Positions 1-11,815 are shown, counted from the first letter of the stretch. The stretch is 64,000 bases of DNA from Pseudoponticoccus marisrubri (GCF_001482405.1 NZ_LPXO01000002.1:186001-250000), one strand, 5' to 3'. Numbers and translations: made by a program. Notes: generated from the sequence alone by a model not told the origin.

Positions 1-962
1 ACCACTGGGAGATGCCCTCGGCCCTTCAGGACCTGGGCGGCTGGCGCAACCGTGACATCGCGGGCTGGTTCGCCGACTGGACCGAGATCATCATGAAGCG
101 CGTGGGCGACCGGATGTACTCGGTCGCGCCGATCAACGAGCCGTGGTGCGTGGCGTGGCTCAGCCATTTCCTTGGCCATCACGCGCCGGGGCTGCGCGAC
201 ATCCGCGCCACCGCGCGGGCCATGCATCACGTGCTGCTGGCGCATGGGCGCTCGATCCAGGCGATGCGCGGGCTGGGCATGGACAACCTCGGCGCGGTGT
301 TCAACTTCGAATGGGCCGAGCCCGCCGATGACAGCGCCGAGGCCGCCCGCGCCGCCGAGCTTTACGACGGCTACTACAACCGCTGGTTTTTGGGCGCGGT
401 GTTCAAGGGCGAATACCCGGAGACCGTGCTGGAAGGGCTGGGCCCGCACATGCCCGCGAACTGGCAGGACGATTTCCCCACCATCCAGTCGCCGGTCGAC
501 TGGTGCGGGCTGAACTACTACACGCGCAAGCTGATCGCGCCGGATGACGGCCCCTGGCCCGCCCACAAGGAGGTCGAGGGCCCGCTGCCCAAGACGCTGA
601 TGGGCTGGGAGATCTACCCGCAGGGCCTGTATGATTTCCTGACGCGCACGGCACGCGACTATACCGGCGACCTGCCGTTGATCGTGACGGAAAACGGCAT
701 GGCCTCGCCTGACGTGATCGAAAACGGCGCGGTGCACGACGCGGCGCGGATCGACTACCTCGAGCAGCACCTGGACGCGGTGAAGCGCGCGCTGGCCGAG
801 GGCGTGCCGGTGAACGGTTATTACATCTGGTCGCTTCTGGACAATTACGAATGGGCGCTCGGCTACGAGAAGCGCTTCGGCCTCGTGCATGTGGATTTCG
901 ACACGCTGGAACGCACGCCCAAGGCCTCCTACAAGGCGCTCCAGACCGCATTGGGGAGCTGA
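1..962 (+). CDS. Beta-glucosidase, glycoside hydrolase family 1 (5' end outside window)
   Basis: This is the C-terminal two thirds of a GH1 enzyme that hydrolyses beta-glucosides to glucose. The frame is open from base 3, and the first visible residues (HWEMPSALQDLGGW) match the GH1 core segment HWDLPxALxxxGGW, so the true start lies upstream. Both catalytic glutamates are visible: the acid/base Glu in INEP (codon at 138-140) and the nucleophile Glu in VTENG (codon at 690-692). The C-terminal GH1 pattern YYIWSLLDNYEWALGY is intact. The stop codon lies four bases before the glucokinase start, so the two genes are surely co-transcribed. The released glucose would be phosphorylated by that next enzyme. 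Confidence 0.93.
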   Translation, partial: HWEMPSALQDLGGWRNRDIAGWFADWTEIIMKRVGDRMYSVAPINEPWCVAWLSHFLGHHAPGLRDIRATARAMHHVLLAHGRSIQAMRGLGMDNLGAVFNFEWAEPADDSAEAARAAELYDGYYNRWFLGAVFKGEYPETVLEGLGPHMPANWQDDFPTIQSPVDWCGLNYYTRKLIAPDDGPWPAHKEVEGPLPKTLMGWEIYPQGLYDFLTRTARDYTGDLPLIVTENGMASPDVIENGAVHDAARIDYLEQHLDAVKRALAEGVPVNGYYIWSLLDNYEWALGYEKRFGLVHVDFDTLERTPKASYKALQTALGS

Positions 963-966
963 GACC

Positions 967-1932
967 ATGACCGACACGCTGGCCGTCGTCGCCGATATCG
1001 GTGGCACCAACACCCGCGTCGCGCTGTGCCGGGGCGCCACGCTGATGCCCGAGACGATCCGGCGCTACCGCAACGCCGAGAATGCCGGGATCGAGGCGGT
1101 GCTGGCCGACTACCTGGCCCAGACCGAGGCGCGCCCGCAGGCCTGCTGCGTCGACATGGCCGGGCCGGTGACCGACGGGGTGGGCACGCTGACCAATCTC
1201 GACTGGCGGGTGGATTCGGCCGCGCTGAAGGCCGCCACCGGGGCCGGCATCGTGGCGGTGCTGAACGATCTGCAGGCGCAGGGCCACGCGGTCTCGCTGC
1301 TGGGCCATGACAGCCTGACGCCCGTCCTGTCGGGGCGCCCTGCCCCGGCCAATGCCACGCGGCTGGTGGTGAATGTGGGCACCGGGCTGAACGCCGTGCC
1401 GGTCTACGGGTTCGAGGGGATGACGCTGGTGCCCCCGGCCGAGGCGGGCCATGTCTCGCTGCAGGCACGCGACACCGAAGAGCTGCGCCTGCATGACTGG
1501 ATCGCGCAGCATCACGGGGTGCCAGGGCTCGAGGACATCCTGTCGGGCCGCGGGCTGGAGCGGATCCATGCCTGGGCCTGCGCCGAGGAGGGCGACGGCG
1601 AGCCGCTGGGCGCTGCCGCGATCATGCAGGCCGTCGAAGAGGGCCAGCCCCGCGCGCTGCGCGCCGCGACGCTCTTCGTGCGCTATTTCGGCCGCTATGC
1701 CGGGGACCTTGCGCTGGTCACCCTGCCCTTCGGCGGGATCTACCTGGTGGGCGGCGTGATCCGGCATCTCGGCCCGCACCTGCTGCGGCTGGGCTTTGCC
1801 GAGGCCTTTGCCGACAAGGGCCGGTTCAACGCCTACATGACGCAGTTCCCGGTGCACCTGGTCACCGACGATTATGCCGCGCTGCGCGGCTGTGCCGGCC
1901 ACCTCGCCGAGCGGATCGCGAAAGGCGCCTGA
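967..1932 (+). CDS. glk: Glucokinase (ROK-independent Glk type)
   Basis: Phosphorylates glucose to glucose 6-phosphate with ATP in the cytoplasm. The 321-residue product has the phosphate-binding ADIGGTNTR motif at its start, VLNDLQA with the likely catalytic Asp, the adenosine-side NVGTGLN and a C-terminal GGIYLVGGV. This is the E. coli Glk-like family of about 320 residues. The ATG at 967 gives DIGGTN at the expected place; the upstream open frame overlaps the beta-glucosidase and is not needed. It directly follows the GH1 gene, which fits a beta-glucoside use operon whose other members would lie left of the window. Confidence 0.92.
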   Translation: MTDTLAVVADIGGTNTRVALCRGATLMPETIRRYRNAENAGIEAVLADYLAQTEARPQACCVDMAGPVTDGVGTLTNLDWRVDSAALKAATGAGIVAVLNDLQAQGHAVSLLGHDSLTPVLSGRPAPANATRLVVNVGTGLNAVPVYGFEGMTLVPPAEAGHVSLQARDTEELRLHDWIAQHHGVPGLEDILSGRGLERIHAWACAEEGDGEPLGAAAIMQAVEEGQPRALRAATLFVRYFGRYAGDLALVTLPFGGIYLVGGVIRHLGPHLLRLGFAEAFADKGRFNAYMTQFPVHLVTDDYAALRGCAGHLAERIAKGA

Positions 1933-1944
1933 GCCACCGGCCCA

Positions 1945-1961
1945 GCACGGGCAACCCGTGC
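1945..1961 (+). terminator. Hairpin after glk
   Basis: A 7-bp perfect stem (GCACGGG and CCCGTGC) with a CAA loop begins 13 bases after the glk stop. There is no T run, so it could be a factor-dependent or weak terminator. Confidence 0.4.
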
Positions 1962-2127
1962 GGGTCGCCGCATCTTCCGGGCGCGGGGCTCACCCTCGCG
2001 CCACAGCGCGTCTCGGCGCGGGCCACCTGCCCGCGCCAATGATCTGCCCAAAGCCGGTATTTTCGCACAGGGGGGCCTTCGCCCGCGCAGGTTGCGCGCC
2101 GGACGGCCCTCGCCCAAGGAGCCTGCC

Positions 2128-4385
<2,258 letters not shown>

Positions 4386-4395
4386 CATGAAAGAA

Positions 4396-4424
4396 GGCGC
4401 GGCGCCCTTGCCGGGGGCCGCGCC
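4396..4424. terminator. Hairpin between convergent eno and ccmE
   Basis: GGCGCGGC at 4396-4403 pairs with GCCGCGCC at 4417-4424. It lies 10 bases after the eno stop and about 50 bases beyond the ccmE stop, so it could serve both genes. No T run is present on either side. Confidence 0.45.
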
Positions 4425-4476
4425 GTCAAAGCGACGTACCGTGAAAGCGTGATCGGCAGGCCCGGACGGACGCGGC

Positions 4477-4926
4477 TCAGCTCTCGGGTTCCTGGTAAAC
4501 CCCCTGCTCCTTCAGCGCATCGACGACCTCTTTCGGCATGTAGGTCTCGTCATGCTTGGCCAGGATCTCGCTGGCCTCGAAAGTGCCGTTGACATAGCGC
4601 CCGGTGCCCACCATGCCTTGGTTCTCCTCGAAGAGGTCGGGCAGCACGCCGGTATAGACCACCGGCACCGTGGCGCCGCCATCGGTCACACGAAAGCGGA
4701 TCTGCTCGCCAGCGCCGCGCACCAGCGACCCCTCCTCGACCAGCCCGCCGATGCGGAAGGTCTCGGATTCGGTCGGAGGCTCGGCCACGACTTGGCTGGG
4801 TGAGCGGAAGAAGTTGATCCCGTCGCGCATGGCATAGCCGATCAGCACGGTCGAGACGACCAGCGCGACGGCGGCCAGCGCCACGATCTGGATGCGCCGC
4901 TGCTTCTTGAGCGATTTCAGAGCCAT
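4477..4926 (-). CDS. ccmE: Cytochrome c maturation haem chaperone CcmE
   Basis: Binds haem covalently in the periplasm and hands it to the CcmF/H lyase during c-type cytochrome assembly. The 149-residue protein has a short cytoplasmic N-terminus, one membrane anchor at about residues 13-32 and a beta-barrel domain. The haem-binding motif AKHDETYMP is intact, with His125 and Tyr129. The ATG is preceded by GGAGG (on the minus strand). It stands apart from other ccm genes in this window. Confidence 0.93.
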   Translation of the reverse strand: MALKSLKKQRRIQIVALAAVALVVSTVLIGYAMRDGINFFRSPSQVVAEPPTESETFRIGGLVEEGSLVRGAGEQIRFRVTDGGATVPVVYTGVLPDLFEENQGMVGTGRYVNGTFEASEILAKHDETYMPKEVVDALKEQGVYQEPES

Positions 4927-5010
4927 CTCGGCCTCCTTCAGACTGCCCTCCCAATATAGGCCCGTGCGACCGGTCTGGGGAGAGGGCGCGACGTCGGCAG
5001 GTTGCGACCA

Positions 5011-5106
5011 AAAGGCGCTTCGAAGCGCCTTTCTTCAAGCGCCTTGCAAGGCGCTTGGCCACGCGATTTGCAAATCGCGTCAGGACGGCCTTTCGAAAGG
5101 CCGTCC
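5011..5106. repeat. Tandem array of four perfect palindromes after argC
   Basis: Four perfect palindromes sit in 96 bases: 5011-5032 (22 bp, centre CTTCGAAG), 5036-5057 (22 bp, centre CTTGCAAG), 5061-5080 (20 bp, ACGCGATTTGCAAATCGCGT) and 5083-5106 (24 bp, centre TTTCGAAA). The last lies nine bases from the argC stop codon. Arrays with the same order follow the genes ending at 8350 and 44119. Each palindrome could form an RNA hairpin in 3' UTRs or bind a dimeric protein; the function is unknown. Confidence 0.85.
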
Positions 5107-5114
5107 CCCGCGCC

Positions 5115-6143
5115 TCACGGGAAGCAGGGCGCCAGCATCAGCCCGGCGGTCTCGTCCAGCCCGAGCATCAGGTTGGCGTTCTGCAAAGCCTGCCCCGAGG
5201 AGCCCTTGGTCAGGTTGTCCAGCGCCGCCACGACGATGGCCCGCCCCGCGCGCCGGTCCGCGACCACGCCGAGATGGCAGAAATTGGATCCGCGCACATG
5301 GTGGGTCGACGGCGTCTCGCCCATGGGCAGCACCTGCACGAAAGGCTCGGCCGCGTAGGTCTCGGCCAGCGCCGCATGGATCGCCTTGGCTTCGCCCTGC
5401 ACATAGGCCGTTGCGAGGATGCCACGGTTGAACGGTCCCAGATGCGGCGTGAACTGGATCTGCACCGGCCGCCCGGCCAGCGCCGAGAATTCCTGGTCGA
5501 ACTCGCCCAGGTGCCGATGCGTGCCGCCCACTGCGTAGGCATTCGTGCCCTCGGAGAGCTCGGCGTGCAGCAAGTTCTCCTTCAGCGACCGCCCGGCCCC
5601 GCTGACCCCGCATTGCAGGTCGAGGATGATCTCGTCCAGATCGATCAGCCCGCCGGCGATCAGTGGCCGCAGGATGTACTGCCCGGTCGCGGCATTGCAG
5701 CCCGTGCCGGCCACCAGCCGTGCCGCGCGGATCCGGTCGCGGTAGAACTCGGTCAGCCCGTAGACGGCTTCGTCCTGCATCTCGGGCGCGGCATGCGGGT
5801 TGCCGTACCATGCCTCGTAGGCCACTGGATCGCGCAGCCGGAAATCGGCCGACAGGTCGACGATCTTCACCGTGCGTGGCAGCTTCGAGATCACCTCCTG
5901 GCTGGTCTTGTGCGGCAGCGCGCAGAAGCACAGGTCGATCCCGTCGAAATCGATCTCTTCCCAAGTCACGAGATCCGGCAGGTCGAGATGGCGCAGATGC
6001 GGAAAGACAGCGGCCAGCGGCTGGCCCGCCTTGGAATTGGCCGCCAGCGCGGCGATCTCGAAGGCGGGATGCGTGGCCAGAAGCCGGATGAGCTCGGCGC
6101 CGGTATAGCCGGACGCGCCGATGATGGCGATGGAATGGGACAT
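5115..6143 (-). CDS. argC: N-acetyl-gamma-glutamyl-phosphate reductase
   Basis: Reduces N-acetylglutamyl phosphate to the semialdehyde with NADPH, the third step of arginine synthesis. The 342-residue protein starts with the dinucleotide-binding [16 protein letters not shown]. The catalytic Cys149 is in [13 protein letters not shown] and a conserved [12 protein letters not shown]-like segment ([12 protein letters not shown]) follows. Length and motifs fit the longer ArgC type. A short open frame with three arginine codons and a strong ribosome site lies 60 bases upstream (6205-6231). A palindrome array begins nine bases after the stop. Confidence 0.96.
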   Translation of the reverse strand: MSHSIAIIGASGYTGAELIRLLATHPAFEIAALAANSKAGQPLAAVFPHLRHLDLPDLVTWEEIDFDGIDLCFCALPHKTSQEVISKLPRTVKIVDLSADFRLRDPVAYEAWYGNPHAAPEMQDEAVYGLTEFYRDRIRAARLVAGTGCNAATGQYILRPLIAGGLIDLDEIILDLQCGVSGAGRSLKENLLHAELSEGTNAYAVGGTHRHLGEFDQEFSALAGRPVQIQFTPHLGPFNRGILATAYVQGEAKAIHAALAETYAAEPFVQVLPMGETPSTHHVRGSNFCHLGVVADRRAGRAIVVAALDNLTKGSSGQALQNANLMLGLDETAGLMLAPCFP

Positions 6144-6204
6144 GGAAACACCGTGGATCGTGGAGAGACAGCAGGATGAGGCCGCGAAAGCGGTCGGACG
6201 GCGT

Positions 6205-6231
6205 TTATCGTCGCAGGCGGGGGGCGGTCAT
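6205..6231 (-). CDS. Candidate arginine-codon leader peptide before argC
   Basis: An eight-codon open frame reads MTAPRLRR and then TAA; three of the eight residues are arginine and two of them are adjacent CGA codons. It is preceded by AAAGGAG at a spacing of seven bases, a better ribosome site than most genes here have. It lies 61 bases upstream of the argC start on the same strand. Small inverted repeats follow, such as CCGC-TTTC-GCGG. This would fit control of argC by ribosome stalling or attenuation when arginyl-tRNA is short. That role is inferred only from codon content and position. Confidence 0.45.
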   Translation of the reverse strand: MTAPRLRR

Positions 6232-6298
6232 GACATCTCTCCTTTGCCGCGCGGCTTAGCGCGCGACGGCGCGGAAGGCAACGCCCCTGCCGACCCGC

Positions 6299-7111
6299 TC
6301 AGGCCGTGGTGAAACTGATCCGGCGCCGCAGGAACTGCGTCGCATTCTGCGAGACCTTGACCGGGTTGCCGGTGGTGAGAAACCCGCTCTCTGTGCCCGG
6401 GCCCAGCATCTCGGGATGGCGCGCCAGGTAGTCTGCCAGCGACTCGGCCACGAGATTGGCCTGCGAATAGACCGAGACCGACGGCCCCAGCGCGTCCTGG
6501 AAGACCTCCTGCATCAGCGGGTAATGCGTGCAGCCCAGGATCGCTGCCTCCGGCTCGGGCATCTTGCGCTTGAGCGCGTCCACATGGCTGCGCACCAGCG
6601 CCTCGGCCAGGATCATGTCGCCGTCTTCGATGGCATCCACGAGCCCGCCACAGGCCTGCGCCTCGACATCGACGCCGATGGCGCGGAAGGCCAGCTCGCG
6701 CTGGAAGGCGCGGCTGCGCACCGTGGCCGGCGTGGCAAAGAGCGCGACGTGCTGCACAGCAACCTCGCGCGGCGGGGAATTGTCGCCCCATTGACGTTCG
6801 GTCAGGGCCTCGATCAGCGGCACGAAGACGCCCAGCACGCGCTTGTCGCGCGGCACCCAGCTTTCCTGCATGCGGCGCAGCGCGGCGGCCGAGGCGGTGT
6901 TGCAGGCCAGGATCACCAGGTCGCAGCCCGCCTCCCAGAGCCGCTCCACCGCGGCGGTGGTCAGCGCGTAGATGTCATCGGCATCGCGCACCCCGTAGGG
7001 CGTATGCTTGCTGTCGGCGAAGTAGACGAAGGGCACGTCCGGCAGGCGTTGGCCCACCGCGTCGAGCACCGTCAGCCCGCCGAGGCCGGAATCGAAAATA
7101 CCAACTGCCAT
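6299..7111 (-). CDS. murI: Glutamate racemase
   Basis: Makes D-glutamate for peptidoglycan. The 270-residue product begins [16 protein letters not shown] and carries both catalytic cysteines: Cys70 in ILACNTASA and Cys194 in LGCTHYPLM. The ATG at 7111 was chosen because it places FDSGLGG at the usual position; the longer open frame adds a proline- and arginine-rich segment that overlaps the upstream gene. It starts 25 bases after the acyltransferase stop, so the two form an operon. Confidence 0.95.
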   Translation of the reverse strand: MAVGIFDSGLGGLTVLDAVGQRLPDVPFVYFADSKHTPYGVRDADDIYALTTAAVERLWEAGCDLVILACNTASAAALRRMQESWVPRDKRVLGVFVPLIEALTERQWGDNSPPREVAVQHVALFATPATVRSRAFQRELAFRAIGVDVEAQACGGLVDAIEDGDMILAEALVRSHVDALKRKMPEPEAAILGCTHYPLMQEVFQDALGPSVSVYSQANLVAESLADYLARHPEMLGPGTESGFLTTGNPVKVSQNATQFLRRRISFTTA

Positions 7112-7136
7112 GTCCCTGCCCCGCTGTTGCGCGCGC

Positions 7137-8033
7137 TCAATGCCGCGTCTTGTGCCTGTCCCGGTGACGCTCTTCGAACTCGAACCCGTAATCGTAGGAA
7201 GAGAGCGGCGTCGGGGACAGCTCATACGTGGCCTGGCGCAGGAAATCCATCATCGCGCGCGCATCCCGAGCGCGGGCGTCGATTTCCGCGCGGGGAATCG
7301 CCTCTCCGATGGCCACGCGCACCGGCGTGTCCACCCGCTTGCGGAACTCCTTGATCAAGAGCCCCATGCGCAGCGTATAGTGCAGGTGGCTGGCCAGCTG
7401 GAACAGGCGCGAGGTGTGGCCGTCGAAATAGATCGGCACCACCGTGGCCTCGGACTTGGCGATCATCCGCGCGGTGAAGGTGCGCCAGCCGGGATCCATG
7501 GGCTTGGAGAAGGGCCGCGCCGCGGTGGCCACGGTGCCACCAGGGAAGATCCCGATGCAGCCGCCCGCGCCGAGATAGCGCAGCGATTCCTTGCGGGTCT
7601 CGATATTCTGGGCCACCGCCTCCTTGGTCTCGTCGAAATTGACCGGCAGGATGATGCGGTCGAGCTCCTGCGCCTTGCGGAACACGCGATTGGCGAGGAT
7701 CCGGAAATCGCCCCGCACCACGGAGAGGATATGGCCCAGCATCAGCCCGTCGAGAATGCCGTAGGGGTGGTTGGCGATGACGACCAGCGGGCCCTCGGTC
7801 GGCAGGTTGTCGAGCGAGCCCGCGATCACCTCGAGCCCCAGCCCGTAGCGCTCGACCATGACTTCCCAGAAATCGCGGCCGCGCGCGACCTCGTGCTCGT
7901 ACCCCTCGGCGCGTCGGATCAGGCCGATCCGCCCGGTGGCGTTTTCCATCAACCGGATCATCGCGCGTCCGCCCCGGGTGGAGGCGGAGTAGCTGTAGGA
8001 GATGTCGCGTGCGATCTGACGCCGGTTTGGCAT
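7137..8033 (-). CDS. Lysophospholipid-type acyltransferase (PlsC/OlsA-like)
   Basis: A 298-residue protein with the acyltransferase signature NHPYGILDG, followed by GIFPGGTV and IYFDGHTSR. The first block is HX5D-like instead of the textbook HX4D, as in the haemolysin/OlsA-type branch that makes lyso-ornithine lipids or related aminolipids. It would act at the inner membrane on acyl-ACP or acyl-CoA. The ATG at 8033 has AAGGA ten bases upstream and is preferred to a TTG twelve codons earlier. It is co-transcribed with murI. The exact acceptor is not clear from the sequence. Confidence 0.8.
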   Translation of the reverse strand: MPNRRQIARDISYSYSASTRGGRAMIRLMENATGRIGLIRRAEGYEHEVARGRDFWEVMVERYGLGLEVIAGSLDNLPTEGPLVVIANHPYGILDGLMLGHILSVVRGDFRILANRVFRKAQELDRIILPVNFDETKEAVAQNIETRKESLRYLGAGGCIGIFPGGTVATAARPFSKPMDPGWRTFTARMIAKSEATVVPIYFDGHTSRLFQLASHLHYTLRMGLLIKEFRKRVDTPVRVAIGEAIPRAEIDARARDARAMMDFLRQATYELSPTPLSSYDYGFEFEERHRDRHKTRH

Positions 8034-8229
8034 CCTTGAGGCGTCCTTCTGTAACCGTGTGACGTGCAACTTACCGCGGTTCGCGCATCGTGACTAGGAA
8101 ATGTGAAAGGACCATGACGGTCTTTTTTCGCGGCAGCCCGTCCATCTTTTCAGCAAGATAGGAAATTCCGCGCCGCGGTCCAACAGGTGCCGATCGCGGA
8201 ATGTCGTGCCAAGCGCCCGGGTCGGGCGG
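8034..8229. other. Upstream region of the acyltransferase gene
   Basis: This leader separates the acyltransferase start from the palindrome array of the next gene. On the plus strand AGGACC-ATGAC-GGTCTT followed by TTTT (about 8112-8136) looks like a small terminator, but no plus-strand gene precedes it. A 24-codon minus-strand frame ending at 8071 has a weak ribosome site. I see nothing firmly assignable. Confidence 0.3.
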
Positions 8230-8326
8230 CAAGCCGCTTCGAAGCGGCTTGAAGGAAGCGGTTTCGAAACCGCTTTCCCAACGCGTTTGCAAACGCGTTT
8301 TTCGAAGGCCCTTCGAAGGGCCTTCG
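8230..8326. repeat. Tandem array of four perfect palindromes after the indolepyruvate oxidoreductase gene
   Basis: Palindromes at 8230-8251 (22 bp, core AAGCCGCTTCGAAGCGGCTT), 8256-8275 (AAGCGGTTTCGAAACCGCTT), 8280-8299 (AACGCGTTTGCAAACGCGTT) and 8303-8326 (24 bp, centre CCTTCGAAGG). All are perfect. Read away from the stop codon at 8350 the order is the same as in the argC array: a GGCC-arm TTCGAA palindrome, then a CGCG-arm TTTGCAAA one, then two AAGC-arm ones. Arm bases differ from the argC copy in matched pairs. Confidence 0.85.
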
Positions 8327-8349
8327 CCGCGGGATGGTGACGCCTCGCG

Positions 8350-11300
8350 CTATTCCGCGGCCTGTTTCAACGGCGCGCCGCCGGCCTTGAGCACCGACAG
8401 AAGCTCCTCGCGCCGCTTGGCGGCCTTGGCCTCGTTGGCCTCCTTGACGGGACCGAAGCCCTTGATCTGCAGAGGCAACTCGGCCAAGACCACCAGCGCG
8501 TCCATGGTCTCGGGCGCCACCTTGGGCAGCCAGTCCGCCATGTCGGCCTCGTATTGCGCGATCAGCGCACGCTCCATGCGGCGCTCGGCGCTGCGGCCGA
8601 ACGGGTCGAACGGTGTGCCGCGCAGGAACTTGAAGCGCCGCAGCAGCGAGAAGGCGCGCAGCATCCCCTCGCCATAGGTCTTCTTGAGCGGCCGGCCATC
8701 GGGCCCCTCGCGAGTCAGCACCGGCGGGGCGAGGTGGAAGGTCATCTCGAACTCGCCGTCGAACTCGGCCCTTGCCTTCTGCCGCGTCTCCAGCAGCAGG
8801 CGGGCCACCTCGTACTCGTCCTTGTAGGCCAGCAGCTTGTGATAGCCCTTGGCGACCGCCTCCTTCAGGCGCGGATCTTCGATCCCGTCCACCAGCTTGC
8901 GGTAGCGCCGCGCCAGGCGCCCGGACTGGTAGCGCGTCAGGTGGTCGGCGCGCAGCGCGATCCGCTCTTCCAGCCCCTTGGGCAGGTCAACCACCGTGTC
9001 GGCGGTCTGCGCCGCGGCCTCCTCGGGAAAGAGCACCGCCCAGCGGCCGATCTCGAAGGCGCGCAGGTTCTTATTGACCGCCGCGCCGTTCAGTTCGACC
9101 GCCGCGCGGATCGCGTCCTGCGACAGCGGCACCAGCCCCTGCTGCCAGGCCGCGCCCAGCAGCAGCATGTTGGAAAAGATCGAATCGCCCAGCGTGGCGC
9201 GTGCCAGTTCCGAGGCGTCGAACAGGCGCACGCGATCCTGAAGTCTCGCCTCAAGAGCCAGCTGCAACCTGTCGGACGGCAACGAGAACTCCGTGTTGCG
9301 GGTGAAATCGCCGGTGATGATCTCGTGGCTGTTCACCACTGCGCCGGTGCGCCCGGTCGCGGTCAGGCCCAGCGTCTTGGCCCCGGCCGAGACGACGAGG
9401 TCGCCGCCGATCAGCGCATCGGCCTCGCCGGTGGCCACGCGCACCGCCGAGATGTCGCCCGGCGTCTCGGCCAGCCGCAGGTGGATATGCACCGCACCGC
9501 CCTTCTGGGCGAGGCCTGCCATCTCCATCATGCCCGCGCCCTTGCCGTCAATCTGCGCCGCCTGCGCCAGCACCGCGCCGATGGTCACGACGCCGGTGCC
9601 GCCGACCCCGGTGATCACCACGTTCCACGTGCCGTCGATCGCCGGCAGCGCGGGCTGCGGCAGGTCGGGCAGCTCCAGCGAGGTGGTCGCGGCCTTCTTC
9701 GGCTGCGCGCCCTTCAGCGTCACGAAGGAGGGGCAGAATCCCTTGAGGCAGGAGAAATCCTTGTTGCAGGCGCTCTGGTCGATGGCGCGCTTGCGGCCGA
9801 ACTCGGTCTCGGCCGGCACGATGGCCACGCAGTTCGACTGCACGCCGCAATCGCCGCAGCCCTCGCAGACATCGGTGTTGATGAAGACCCGCGTGTCGGG
9901 ATCGGGGAACTGGCCGCGCTTGCGCCGGCGGCGTTTCTCGGCGGCGCAGGTCTGCACGTAGACGATCGCGCTGACGCCCTCGATCCCAGCGCAGCGCTCC
10001 TGCACGGATTGCATCTCGGCGCGTTCATGCACCTCGACCCCGCCGGGGAAGCTTTTCGGGTCCATCTCCTCTTTCTCGTCATAGACGACGAAGACATGGG
10101 CCACGCCCATGGCGCGGAGCTCGGCCACGATCTGCTGCGGGCTGAGGCCGCCATCGTTGCGCTGCCCGCCGGTCATGGCGACCGCGTCATTGTAGAGGAT
10201 CTTGTAGGTGATGTTGGTGCCGTCGAGCAGCGCGGCACGGATCGCCTGCACGCCCGAGTGGTTGTAGGTGCCGTCGCCGAGGTTCTGGAACACGTGGGCG
10301 CGCTTGGAGAACGGCGCCTCGCCGATCCAGTTCGCGCCTTCGCCGCCCATATGGGTGAAGCCCGTGGTCTCGCGGTCCATCCACTGCACCATGTAGTGAC
10401 AGCCGATCCCGGCATAGGCGCGGCTGCCCTCGGGCACCTTGGTGGAGCTGTTATGCGGGCAGCCGGCGCAGAAATAGGGCAGCCGGGCGGCGATCTCCTC
10501 GGCATTGTCGGCCTTCTCGGCCTCGGCAATGCGGGTCAGCCCGGCCTTCACGCTGTCGGTGCCGCGCCCCTCCTCGATCAGGATCTCGCCCAGCTTGCGC
10601 GCGATCCAGACCGGGTCCAGCGCGCCGCGGGTCGGGAACAGCTCTTCCCGGTGCATCGCGCCCGAGCCGCCCTTGTACCAGCCATAGACACGCCGGCCGC
10701 GGCGGTCGTCGAAGATCGCCTCCTTGACCTGCACCTCGATCAGCTTGCGCTTCTCCTCGACGATGACGATCAGGTCGAGCCCCTCGGCCCAGTCGTGGAA
10801 GCCCTGCATGTCCAGCGGGAAGGTCTGGCCGACCTTGTAGGTGGTGATGCCCAGCCGCTCGGCCTCGTCCGCGTCGATGCCCAGCAGGCTGAGCGCGTGC
10901 ACGAGGTCCAGCCAGTTCTTGCCCGCCGAGACCAGGCCGATCTTGGCCCCCGGCTTGCCCCACATCCGCTTGTCCATGCCGTTGGCGCGGCTGAACGCCT
11001 CGGCGGCAAAGCGCTTGTGGTCGATCATGCGCGCCTCCTGCGCATGCGGGGTGTCCTGCAGGCGGATGTTCAGCCCGCCCTCGGGCATGTCGAACTCCGG
11101 CAGGACCAGCTGCATGCGGTCGGGGCTGCCATCGACCACCGCGGTGGCCTCGACCGTGTCCTTCATGGTCTTGAGCCCGACCCAGAGCCCGGCAAAGCGC
11201 GACAGCGCGTAGCCGTAGATCCCGAAATCGAGGATCTCCTGCACGCCGGCCGGCGAGACGACGGGCATGTAGGCATCGACCAGCGCCCATTCCGACTGGT

Positions 11301-11769
11301 GCAGCACGGTCGAGGATTCGCCGGTGTGATCGTCGCCCATGGCCATCAGCACGCCGCCATGGGGCGAGGTGCCGGCCATGTTGGCATGGCGCATCACGTC
11401 GCCCGATCGGTCCACCCCCGGCCCCTTGCCGTACCACAGCCCGAAGACACCGTCATACTTTCCCTCGCCGCGTAGCTCGGCCTGCTGGCTGCCCCAGAGC
11501 GCAGTGGCGGCGAGATCCTCGTTCAGCCCGGCGCGGAACAGGATGTCGTTCTCGGCAAGGATCTTCTCGGCCCGGGTCATCTGCATGTCGACCGCGCCCA
11601 GCGGCGAGCCGCGATAGCCCGTGACATAGCCCGCCGTGTTCAGCCCCGCCGCCCGGTCACGCGCCTTCTGCATCAGCATCAGGCGAACCAGCGCCTGTGT
11701 TCCGTTCAGAAGAACCGTGTTCCTGGAAAGGTCGAACCGGTCGTTCAGCGATACCTGATGCTTGCTCAT
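8350..11769 (-). CDS. Indolepyruvate:ferredoxin oxidoreductase, fused subunits
   Basis: Oxidatively decarboxylates aryl-pyruvates (from aromatic amino acids) to aryl-acetyl-CoA with ferredoxin as acceptor. The 1139-residue protein joins an IorA-like thiamine-diphosphate part (GDGTYNHSGVQAIRAALLDG, NDAVAMTGGQ), a Cys-rich CEGCGDCGVQSNC iron-sulfur segment at about residues 655-667, and a gamma-type part with GVGGTGVVTIGAVLAQAAQ. Such long single-chain forms are typical of Proteobacteria. The ATG at 11769 follows GGGAGG closely. A LysR gene is transcribed divergently and may control it. A palindrome array follows its stop. Confidence 0.92.
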   Translation of the reverse strand: MSKHQVSLNDRFDLSRNTVLLNGTQALVRLMLMQKARDRAAGLNTAGYVTGYRGSPLGAVDMQMTRAEKILAENDILFRAGLNEDLAATALWGSQQAELRGEGKYDGVFGLWYGKGPGVDRSGDVMRHANMAGTSPHGGVLMAMGDDHTGESSTVLHQSEWALVDAYMPVVSPAGVQEILDFGIYGYALSRFAGLWVGLKTMKDTVEATAVVDGSPDRMQLVLPEFDMPEGGLNIRLQDTPHAQEARMIDHKRFAAEAFSRANGMDKRMWGKPGAKIGLVSAGKNWLDLVHALSLLGIDADEAERLGITTYKVGQTFPLDMQGFHDWAEGLDLIVIVEEKRKLIEVQVKEAIFDDRRGRRVYGWYKGGSGAMHREELFPTRGALDPVWIARKLGEILIEEGRGTDSVKAGLTRIAEAEKADNAEEIAARLPYFCAGCPHNSSTKVPEGSRAYAGIGCHYMVQWMDRETTGFTHMGGEGANWIGEAPFSKRAHVFQNLGDGTYNHSGVQAIRAALLDGTNITYKILYNDAVAMTGGQRNDGGLSPQQIVAELRAMGVAHVFVVYDEKEEMDPKSFPGGVEVHERAEMQSVQERCAGIEGVSAIVYVQTCAAEKRRRRKRGQFPDPDTRVFINTDVCEGCGDCGVQSNCVAIVPAETEFGRKRAIDQSACNKDFSCLKGFCPSFVTLKGAQPKKAATTSLELPDLPQPALPAIDGTWNVVITGVGGTGVVTIGAVLAQAAQIDGKGAGMMEMAGLAQKGGAVHIHLRLAETPGDISAVRVATGEADALIGGDLVVSAGAKTLGLTATGRTGAVVNSHEIITGDFTRNTEFSLPSDRLQLALEARLQDRVRLFDASELARATLGDSIFSNMLLLGAAWQQGLVPLSQDAIRAAVELNGAAVNKNLRAFEIGRWAVLFPEEAAAQTADTVVDLPKGLEERIALRADHLTRYQSGRLARRYRKLVDGIEDPRLKEAVAKGYHKLLAYKDEYEVARLLLETRQKARAEFDGEFEMTFHLAPPVLTREGPDGRPLKKTYGEGMLRAFSLLRRFKFLRGTPFDPFGRSAERRMERALIAQYEADMADWLPKVAPETMDALVVLAELPLQIKGFGPVKEANEAKAAKRREELLSVLKAGGAPLKQAAE

Positions 11770-11815
11770 GTCGCGCCTCCCAACGCTGATCTTATGGGCA
11801 TTATAGGGCAAATAT

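Noticed and set aside
4396-4424. Riboswitch after eno
   Set aside because: A simple GC stem between two convergent gene ends explains it.
8112-8136. Intrinsic terminator on the plus strand
   Set aside because: The stem is only six pairs with one wobble and no plus-strand gene precedes it; kept as a note in the intergenic entry.
8554-11475. Very long plus-strand frame opposite the indolepyruvate oxidoreductase gene
   Set aside because: It is antisense to a clear gene, rich in Arg, Gln and His, and has no motifs; a known artefact of high GC at third positions. Frames at 14567-17509, 28252-30180 and 59719-62892 were rejected for the same reason.
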